DNA of 21,058 nucleotides. Source: Afipia sp. GTDB lineage: Bacteria > Pseudomonadota > Alphaproteobacteria > Rhizobiales > Xanthobacteraceae. The position numbers and the translations under genes are program-made. Under the pieces are notes generated by a model. That model was given only the letters and a program-made list of their open reading frames with translations, ran no database searches and was not told the origin of the DNA. Position 1 is the stretch's first letter. The number at the start of each line of letters is the position of its first letter. Location of the stretch: assembly GCA_026400415.1 (NCBI GenBank), contig JAPLPA010000365.1:1-21058 (forward strand). Reading direction: 5' to 3'. Below are positions 15,587 to 21,058 of this stretch, piece after piece.

Positions 15587-16590
15587 CGTCCCGGTATTTG
15601 TTGTCGACGGCTGCAGTTGTTGCCTTGGCGCTTTTCCCTCTTTTCGGAGGCGGCCTGGCCACGTTCCTCGCAACCGACGTAGCTATCTGGGCGCTATTCG
15701 CTGTCAGCCTGAACATCCTCGTCGGATACACCGGACTTGTCTCTTTTGGACATGCCGCGTATTTCGGTGTTGGTGCCTACGTCGCCGGCATTCTCTTGAA
15801 GAGCACGGAAGTATCGTTCCTGCTGGCCCTGCCGCTTGCAGCGATAGCGGCCGGCGCGTTGGCGGCGATCTTTGGCTTCTTTTGTGTCAGGCTCACCAAG
15901 GTCTACTTTAGCATGTTGACCCTGGCGTTTGCGCAGATTGCCTGGGCGCTTTGTTTCAAGCTCAACGCATTTACGGGTGGCGATCAGGGTCTCTCCGGAA
16001 TTCCCTATCCGGGATTTCTTCAACAACTCGATGGCGTCGCAGTTCTACGGGGGCTCAATACGAGCGAGCGCTTCCATATCCTGGCGGTCGTGGTTGCGAG
16101 CATCTGTCTTGCCCTGATCCACCGCATCCTCTCATCGCCCTTTGGCCGCGTCCTGACAATGATCCGGGAAAATCCGGGACGGGCAGAGTTTGTGGGCGTG
16201 AATGTGCACCGCTATCAGCTCGCGGCATTCGCGCTCGCCGGTCTGTTTGCCGGCATCGCCGGAGCGTTGTTCGGAATTTTCAACAGGGGCATGTATCCGG
16301 ATCTGATGTATTGGACCAAATCGGCGGAGGTCTTGATTATGGTCGTGCTCGGCGGGGCAGGGCGGTTTTACGGCCCGATCATCGGTGCATTCTTGCTGCT
16401 CTGGCTCAACCAGGAGCTGACTGCAATCACCGAATATTGGTCTGCGATCGTGGGCCTGGCGCTGTTGGGATTGATCTTCTTCCTGCCGGGGGGCTTTGCC
16501 GACCTGTTCGAACGCGGATTCCGCTTCGTTGTCGCTCGCTTTCAGCAGGCCCGGACCACCGAGGCGGCACCGCAACAGAGTGGTTCATGA
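15583..16590 (+). CDS. livM: Liv/HAAT ABC transporter permease LivM (copy 2)
   Basis: A 335-residue permease of the usual LivM length, starting MTSRYLLSTAAVVALALFPL. Landmarks are LNILVGYTGLVSFGHAAYFG, FCVRLTKVYFSMLTLAFAQI, the coupling loop MIRENPGRAEFVGVNV, and VVLGGAGRFYGPIIGAFLLL. ATG 15583 overlaps the livH stop (ATGA). The frame is open further upstream to 15178, but that part overlaps livH out of frame. Its stop in turn overlaps livG, so livH, livM, livG and livF are chained by 4-base overlaps. Confidence 0.92.
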   Translation: MTSRYLLSTAAVVALALFPLFGGGLATFLATDVAIWALFAVSLNILVGYTGLVSFGHAAYFGVGAYVAGILLKSTEVSFLLALPLAAIAAGALAAIFGFFCVRLTKVYFSMLTLAFAQIAWALCFKLNAFTGGDQGLSGIPYPGFLQQLDGVAVLRGLNTSERFHILAVVVASICLALIHRILSSPFGRVLTMIRENPGRAEFVGVNVHRYQLAAFALAGLFAGIAGALFGIFNRGMYPDLMYWTKSAEVLIMVVLGGAGRFYGPIIGAFLLLWLNQELTAITEYWSAIVGLALLGLIFFLPGGFADLFERGFRFVVARFQQARTTEAAPQQSGS

Positions 16591-17360
16591 CGTACGCGTC
16601 CTCAGATCATGCAGAAGTGCCTTGCCTCCAGTTGCGCGCCCTTACCAAAACCTTCGGCGGCTTCAGGGCCATTAGCGACGTGACCCTGGAGCTTCGGCGC
16701 GGAACCATCAACGCGATAATCGGCGCCAATGGAGCCGGTAAGTCGACGCTTTTCAACCTGATCACAGGACACTACACGCCAACCTCCGGAACGGTGAGAT
16801 ACGACGATCGCAACATCACCGGGATAGCCCCACATCGCTTGAGCAAGCTCGGCATTGGGCGATCTTTCCAGCGCACAAACGTGTTCGCCAAACTGACGGT
16901 ATTCGAAAATGTTCAGGCCGCGCTGATTGCGCATCGCGGTCTGGGGCCGCAATTGTTCTCCTCATCGGCATCGAAGTTCGTGTCTGAGACACGTGACGTA
17001 CTTGCTTCGGTTGGATTGTTTGACAGCGCAGATGTGCCGGCCGGCCTGCTGGCCTATGGGGATCAAAAGCAACTCGAGCTCGGCATTACGCTGGCGCTAG
17101 ATCCGACCCTGCTGTTGCTCGATGAGCCGACTGCGGGAATGTCGGCCGCTGAGACCGAGAAGTCGATTGAGCTTATTCGTCGAATTGTTCGCGAGAGGGG
17201 CATTACCCTACTATTCACTGAGCATGATATCCATGCGGTATTTTCTATTTCCGACCGCATTCTGGTGCTGGAGCAGGGCAGCCTGATCGCGGACGGATCG
17301 TCGCAGGAGATACGCACCGACGAGAAAGTTAAGCGAAGCTATCTCGGAGGCAGAGAATGA
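16587..17360 (+). CDS. livG: Liv/HAAT ABC transporter ATP-binding protein LivG (copy 2)
   Basis: A 257-residue ABC ATPase, intact. Walker A is GANGAGKST near residues 46-54, GIGRSFQRTNVF follows, the signature region is LLAYGDQKQLELGI, and Walker B is LLLLDEPTAGMS, followed by a switch histidine in TEHDIHAVF. The variant signature with YGDQ in place of SGGQ is normal for LivG. ATG 16587 overlaps the livM stop. It is the only complete LivG in the window, so it is the candidate partner for copy 1 if that transporter still functions. Confidence 0.93.
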   Translation: MTYASSDHAEVPCLQLRALTKTFGGFRAISDVTLELRRGTINAIIGANGAGKSTLFNLITGHYTPTSGTVRYDDRNITGIAPHRLSKLGIGRSFQRTNVFAKLTVFENVQAALIAHRGLGPQLFSSSASKFVSETRDVLASVGLFDSADVPAGLLAYGDQKQLELGITLALDPTLLLLDEPTAGMSAAETEKSIELIRRIVRERGITLLFTEHDIHAVFSISDRILVLEQGSLIADGSSQEIRTDEKVKRSYLGGRE

Positions 17361-18070
17361 GTACCCCCATTCTCGCGCTGGATGGCGTATTCGCCGGCTA
17401 CGCTCAATCAACGGTACTGTTCGACCTCTCTCTGGAAGTCGAGGCCGGAGAATGTGTTGGCCTCCTCGGTCGAAATGGCGTTGGCAAGACCACCACGATC
17501 CGGGCCGTTATCGGGTTGACACCGGCGCGTGCCGGACGGATCAAATGGAAGGCGACCGATATCACGGCCTTGCCCGCTCACCAGATCGCCCGGTCCGGCA
17601 TCGGCCTAGTTCCGGAGGATCGCCGCGTATTCGCAGACCTCACCGTATTCGAAAATCTCGACGTGGGCGCGCGCCCGGCCCCGGACGGACACGTTGCTTG
17701 GACGATGGAACGCATCTTCGATCTGTTTCCGCAGCTTGCAAAACTCCGTGACCGAAAAGGCGGCTTTCTCTCGGGGGGCGAGCAGCAGATGTTGACCATA
17801 GGGCGAACGCTCATGGGCAATCCGCAGTTACTTCTGCTCGACGAGCCGTCCGAAGGACTTGCGCCGATAATCGTCGAGAATCTGCATATGCAGATCATGC
17901 GGCTCAAGCAAGAAGGTCTCACGATCCTGATCGCCGAGCAGAATCTCGAATTCGTCCTCGACCTCTCCGACCGGGTCTACATCCTGGAAAAGGGTCGAAG
18001 CGTGTTTCACGGCAGCCCCGCGCAGGTGCGCGGCGATCGAACGTTGCGCGATCGATACCTCTCCCTCTAA
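17357..18070 (+). CDS. livF: Liv/HAAT ABC transporter ATP-binding protein LivF (copy 2)
   Basis: A 237-residue ABC ATPase of the LivF type. Walker A is GRNGVGKTTT near residues 37-46, the signature is LSGGEQQML, and Walker B is LLLLDEPSEGLAP. The LivF-typical AEQNLEFVLDLSDRVYILEK follows. ATG 17357 overlaps the livG stop (ATGA). It is the last transporter gene of the second operon, 34 bases before the AA_synth gene, with no terminator visible between them. Confidence 0.93.
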   Translation: MSTPILALDGVFAGYAQSTVLFDLSLEVEAGECVGLLGRNGVGKTTTIRAVIGLTPARAGRIKWKATDITALPAHQIARSGIGLVPEDRRVFADLTVFENLDVGARPAPDGHVAWTMERIFDLFPQLAKLRDRKGGFLSGGEQQMLTIGRTLMGNPQLLLLDEPSEGLAPIIVENLHMQIMRLKQEGLTILIAEQNLEFVLDLSDRVYILEKGRSVFHGSPAQVRGDRTLRDRYLSL

Positions 18071-18104
18071 TCCCAGACCGAGCCAACAAAGAAGGAAGAA
18101 TGCG

Positions 18105-18686
18105 ATGGATATCAGAAAGACGGTCGTTTTCGACGAAGAGATCGCGAGTGAAAATGGGTCGCGCCTCACAATTCCTCTGCGCCGGGTTGCTGCCGGCGTC
18201 GTGCTGAAGAACCCTCTCGCCAACAAGCCGGTTGGCACCGATCTGGCTCCGTTGATCGACCTATCCGTCAAGATCGGAGAGATGCTGACGAAGAAGGCGC
18301 TGGCTTTGCTTGGCGACCCAAAGCAGCTTCGGTCGTACTCGAAGGCGGCCCTGGTTGGTACTGCTGGAGATCTCGAACATGGCGCGGTCATGATCCATGC
18401 GCGCATAGGGTTTGCGATGCGAAGCACGATTCAGCGTGGCCGGGTACTTATCCCGGGTAACGCCAAGGTCGCGGGACCCGGCACTCATATTGACATGATT
18501 TTTGGACCGATCGAAGAAGGTTGGGACCTGGATGCCATGGATACCATGCCGGTCATGGTCGCCGATTCGCCACGGGCAGACGAGATTTTGCTGTTGGTCG
18601 GTTACATGACGGGACCCCGACCTCATGCACGATCGAAAGGTCCGGATCAGAAGGAAGTGGATGCGCTTCTGAAATCATTCTCTTGA
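18105..18686 (+). CDS. AA_synth (DUF1185) family protein
   Basis: A 193-residue soluble protein. I recognise the family named amino acid synthesis (AA_synth, formerly DUF1185) by GTAGDLEHGAVMIHARIGFA, LIPGNAKVAGPGTHIDM and the C-terminal DEILLLVGYMTGPRPHAR. The biochemical function of the family is not established, despite its name. GAAGGA ends about 8 bases before ATG 18105. Its position right after livF suggests it is co-transcribed with the transporter and acts on the imported compound, perhaps as a hydrolase or accessory protein; that is inference from context only. Confidence 0.8.
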   Translation: MDIRKTVVFDEEIASENGSRLTIPLRRVAAGVVLKNPLANKPVGTDLAPLIDLSVKIGEMLTKKALALLGDPKQLRSYSKAALVGTAGDLEHGAVMIHARIGFAMRSTIQRGRVLIPGNAKVAGPGTHIDMIFGPIEEGWDLDAMDTMPVMVADSPRADEILLLVGYMTGPRPHARSKGPDQKEVDALLKSFS

Positions 18687-18716
18687 TCTTGAGGTCAGGC
18701 TGACAAAATTTGATGG

Positions 18717-18754
18717 CTTCTTCGGCGCGTAGCGTCGAATACGTACCGAAGAAG
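18717..18754. promoter_or_regulatory. Strong palindrome upstream of the LysR gene (candidate operator or RNA hairpin)
   Basis: Arms CTTCTTCGG (18717-18725) and CCGAAGAAG (18746-18754) are perfectly complementary. Inside them CGTA (18728-18731) pairs with TACG (18740-18743), leaving an 8-base loop. No T-run follows, so it is not a standard intrinsic terminator. It lies 25 bases before the LysR start, which fits an autoregulatory operator or an mRNA leader structure. Confidence 0.5.
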
Positions 18755-18779
18755 TCCTCGCGGAGGTTAGGCTGGCGTC

Positions 18780-19733
18780 ATGAAATCGCGGACTAGGCCT
18801 GTAACGCAAATCCCGCGGAAAGCGAACCTTCCCGATGGAAGGATTGGGCTGTTTCCGTGGGACGATGTGCAATACTTTCTCGAACTGGTTCGCAAGAATA
18901 CCCTCGTCAAGGCTTCCAGAAGATTGGGAGTTTCCCATACGACCGTTCTGCGGCGAATTGCAAATTTGGAGCGCCGCGTTGATCACAAGCTCTTCGAGCG
19001 TACCCAGCGCGGCTTCGTGCTCACCGAAGCTGGGTGGAAACTCTTGAAGCATGCCGAAGCAATGGCGCAAGCCGCCGATGGCATCGATGCGGCGGGTCGA
19101 GCGGGGAACGATTTATCCGGCTCAGTTCGCATCGCGGTAGTGGAAGGATTCGCCGCGCGAGTGTTGAGTCCGGCGCTGCCTGCGTTTCGGGAGAAACATC
19201 CGGACATTGCTTTGGAAATTCTCACAGCAATGCAGACCGCCAATCTGACAAAGCGGGAAGCCGACCTCTCGATCGGCCTCGTCAGGCCGACCGGGCCTCG
19301 TCTGGTGGCCCGTCGATTGGCTCGATGCGATGTTCACTTGTATGCCTCTCGAAAATATGTCGAGCGGCATGGCCAGCCGTCCCGGATCGAGGATATCGAT
19401 GAGCATGTTTTTGTCGACTATATCGAGGATATGATCGAAATCCCGAGCCTCAAATGGCTTCGCGATACCACTGGCAACAGGAACGTCGTTTTCCGGAGTA
19501 CGAGCCCTCTCTCGCAATTGAGTGCCGTTCTCGCTGGCGTCGGGATCGGCATGTTCCCCGATTACATCGTTCGGGGGGAGCCCTCGATGCAAATGATTCT
19601 GCCCAGGTTGGTGAAAGCTGAGCGTGAGTTCTGGCTGGCAATCCACGAAGACCTCAGGAATGTTCCGCGAATGGCGGCGGTGTTCAACTTCATCAAGGAG
19701 ATATTTCGGATAGACCCCTCATTTCGGCGTTGA
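18780..19733 (+). CDS. LysR-family transcriptional regulator
   Basis: A 317-residue LysR-type regulator. After a polar N-terminal extension of about 25 residues comes the winged HTH: FPWDDVQYFLELVRKNTLVK, ASRRLGVSHTTVLRRIANLE and LFERTQRGFVLTEAG, with the recognition helix near residues 50-64. The inducer-binding domain begins near LSGSVRIAVVEGFAARVLSP and runs to the end. ATG 18780 is used; an internal start near FPWDD would shorten the extension but has no better signal. It is on the same strand as, and 131 bases upstream of, mmsA, and 93 bases after the AA_synth gene. It may regulate either neighbour. Effector unknown. Confidence 0.9.
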   Translation: MKSRTRPVTQIPRKANLPDGRIGLFPWDDVQYFLELVRKNTLVKASRRLGVSHTTVLRRIANLERRVDHKLFERTQRGFVLTEAGWKLLKHAEAMAQAADGIDAAGRAGNDLSGSVRIAVVEGFAARVLSPALPAFREKHPDIALEILTAMQTANLTKREADLSIGLVRPTGPRLVARRLARCDVHLYASRKYVERHGQPSRIEDIDEHVFVDYIEDMIEIPSLKWLRDTTGNRNVVFRSTSPLSQLSAVLAGVGIGMFPDYIVRGEPSMQMILPRLVKAEREFWLAIHEDLRNVPRMAAVFNFIKEIFRIDPSFRR

Positions 19734-19853
19734 GTCGACCTGAACAACAAGATCCCGATGATCGTTCAGTCGATCGGGGAGTCCGCGCGGCGTTTCGCAG
19801 ATCTCGAGCGCCGCGGTATCGCCTTCGATACAGAGATCGACGAGAGATTAAAT

Positions 19854-19859
19854 AAGGAG
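19854..19859 (+). promoter_or_regulatory. Ribosome-binding site of mmsA
   Basis: A near-perfect AAGGAG lies 5 bases before ATG 19865 and fixes the mmsA start. Confidence 0.75.
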
Positions 19860-19864
19860 CTAGA

Positions 19865-21058
19865 ATGCGTTCCATCGGTCACTTTATTGGCGGCAAGGAA
19901 GTCAAAGGCACATCGGGGCGTTTTGCCGATGTGTACGAGCCGATGACCGGCGAAATTCAAGCCAAGGTCGCGCTTGCCTCCAAGGCCGAGATGCGCGCTG
20001 CGGTCGAAAACGCCAAGGCCGCGCAGATCGAATGGGGCGCGACCAACCCGCAGCGTCGTGTCCGCGTGCTGATGAAATTCCTCGAACTGGTGGCGCGCGA
20101 CAATGACGCGCTGGCCGAACTGCTGGCGCGCGAACACGGCAAGACCGTTCCGGACGCGCGCGGCGATATTCTGCGCGGCGTCGAGGTTGTGGAGTTTGCG
20201 CTCGGCATTCCGCAATTGATGAAGGGCGAATACACCGAAGGTGCAGGTCCCGGTATCGATCTTTATTCGATGCGGCAGCCTTTAGGCGTCGTCGCCGGTA
20301 TCACGCCGTTCAATTTCCCCGCGATGATCCCGATGTGGAAATTCGCCCCCGCCATTGCCTGCGGCAACGCGTTCATTCTGAAACCGTCGGAGCGTGATCC
20401 CGGCGTGCCAATGAAACTGTGCGAGTTGATGTTAGAGGCTGGTTTGCCGCCGGGCATTCTCAATTGTGTCAATGGCGACAAGGAAGCGGTGGACGCCATT
20501 CTGGACGATCCGGATATTCGCGCCGTCGGCTTCGTCGGCTCGTCCTCGATCGACCAGACCGTGGATGCGCTGATCGGCGCAGGCTTTGGTGCTGCGGGCG
20601 AACGCTGCATGGCGATCTCGGTTGCGGTGCCCGGCGGCAAGACGACCGCGGACCGGTTGATGGAGAAAATGATGCCGCGCGTCGAAGCGCTCAAGATCGG
20701 TCCCTCGACCGATCCCAACGCCGATTTCGGCCCGCTTGTGACCAAGGCAGCACTTGAGCGCGTCAAGAATTACGTCGAGGTCGGTATCAAGGAAGGCGCG
20801 ACGCTCGCCGTCGATGGACGCGGCTTCAAGATGCAGGGCTATGAGAACGGCTTCTATATGGGCGGCTGTCTGTTCGACAACGTCACCAAGGACATGCGGA
20901 TCTACAAGGAAGAAATTTTCGGCCCCGTGCTATCGGTGGTGCGCGCCAAGGATTACGACGAAGCGCTGGCGCTGCCGTCAGACCACGACTACGGCAACGG
21001 TGTTGCGATCTTCACCCGCGACGGTGATGCCGCGCGCGATTTTGCAGCACGCGTCAAT
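19865..21058 (+). CDS. mmsA: CoA-acylating methylmalonate-semialdehyde dehydrogenase MmsA, partial at window end, with an apparent internal deletion
   Basis: The open frame starts MRSIGHFIGGKEVKGTSGRF and runs in frame for 398 codons to the window edge. Landmarks are PLGVVAGITPFNFPAMIPMW, FILKPSERDPGVPMKLCEL, the catalytic-cysteine block GERCMAISVAVP (Cys248), and EEIFGPVLSVVRA. The enzyme oxidises methylmalonate or malonate semialdehyde with CoA and NAD to propionyl- or acetyl-CoA plus CO2, in valine, inositol and beta-alanine breakdown. In family members, AVGFVGSS and DQTVDALIGAG are separated by about 35 residues that carry the GGAKNH motif. Here SSSI229 joins DQTV directly and in frame, and Cys248 comes about 36 positions early. 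The gene is open, but the product probably lacks part of the NAD-binding and catalytic-domain junction. Confidence 0.88.
   Translation, partial: MRSIGHFIGGKEVKGTSGRFADVYEPMTGEIQAKVALASKAEMRAAVENAKAAQIEWGATNPQRRVRVLMKFLELVARDNDALAELLAREHGKTVPDARGDILRGVEVVEFALGIPQLMKGEYTEGAGPGIDLYSMRQPLGVVAGITPFNFPAMIPMWKFAPAIACGNAFILKPSERDPGVPMKLCELMLEAGLPPGILNCVNGDKEAVDAILDDPDIRAVGFVGSSSIDQTVDALIGAGFGAAGERCMAISVAVPGGKTTADRLMEKMMPRVEALKIGPSTDPNADFGPLVTKAALERVKNYVEVGIKEGATLAVDGRGFKMQGYENGFYMGGCLFDNVTKDMRIYKEEIFGPVLSVVRAKDYDEALALPSDHDYGNGVAIFTRDGDAARDFAARVN

Noticed and set aside
1..21058. tRNA, rRNA or CRISPR array
   Set aside because: No cloverleaf-like tRNA ends, rRNA segments or regularly spaced repeats were noticed on either strand by eye.

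Overview
The window looks like an accessory region of an alphaproteobacterial chromosome. The right-hand genes (Liv transporter, AA_synth protein, LysR regulator, mmsA) resemble those of the Bradyrhizobium/Rhodopseudomonas/Afipia group. This placement is from recall of protein families, not a search. Almost everything is on the + strand.

Left block (about 1-12821), base composition near half G+C by eye. It opens with a minus-strand fragment of an AraC-type DNA-binding domain that has lost the rest of its gene (1-182). Then come an MFS carboxylate-type transporter (554-1798), a coupled LrgA/LrgB membrane pair (1823-2862), a dyad-rich intergenic region and an IclR regulator (3165-4043). Ten bases later begins a long co-oriented run: an SdhA/fumarate-reductase-like flavoprotein, an SdhB-like iron-sulfur protein with two [4Fe-4S] motifs, an HdrB/SdhE-like CCG protein, then a branched-chain-amino-acid-type (HAAT) ABC transporter in the order livF-livK-livH-livM-livG. 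The livG copy is broken: a short deletion removed the ABC signature motif and shifted the frame. A 48-residue one-helix membrane protein follows.

Boundary (12911-13315). This is a 405-bp internally deleted IS3-family element with both terminal inverted repeats still readable, lying where base composition changes.

Right block (13475-21058), visibly G+C richer (about 60% by eye). A second Liv transporter, livK-livH-livM-livG-livF, is intact and tightly overlapped. It is followed by an AA_synth (DUF1185) family protein, a LysR regulator preceded by a strong palindrome, and mmsA (CoA-acylating methylmalonate-semialdehyde dehydrogenase). mmsA runs off the window and appears to lack about 35 internal residues.

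How the genes may work together (inference). The left block reads as an acquired catabolic module under IclR control: carboxylate-type importers feed a soluble flavin/iron-sulfur/CCG redox complex that has no SdhC/SdhD membrane anchor. It is not ordinary succinate dehydrogenase, because the covalent-FAD histidine is a cysteine. The module is partly decayed, and the intact LivG of the second system could in principle substitute for the broken one. The right block would import another amino-acid-like or carboxylic compound; mmsA would finish semialdehyde catabolism if it is functional.
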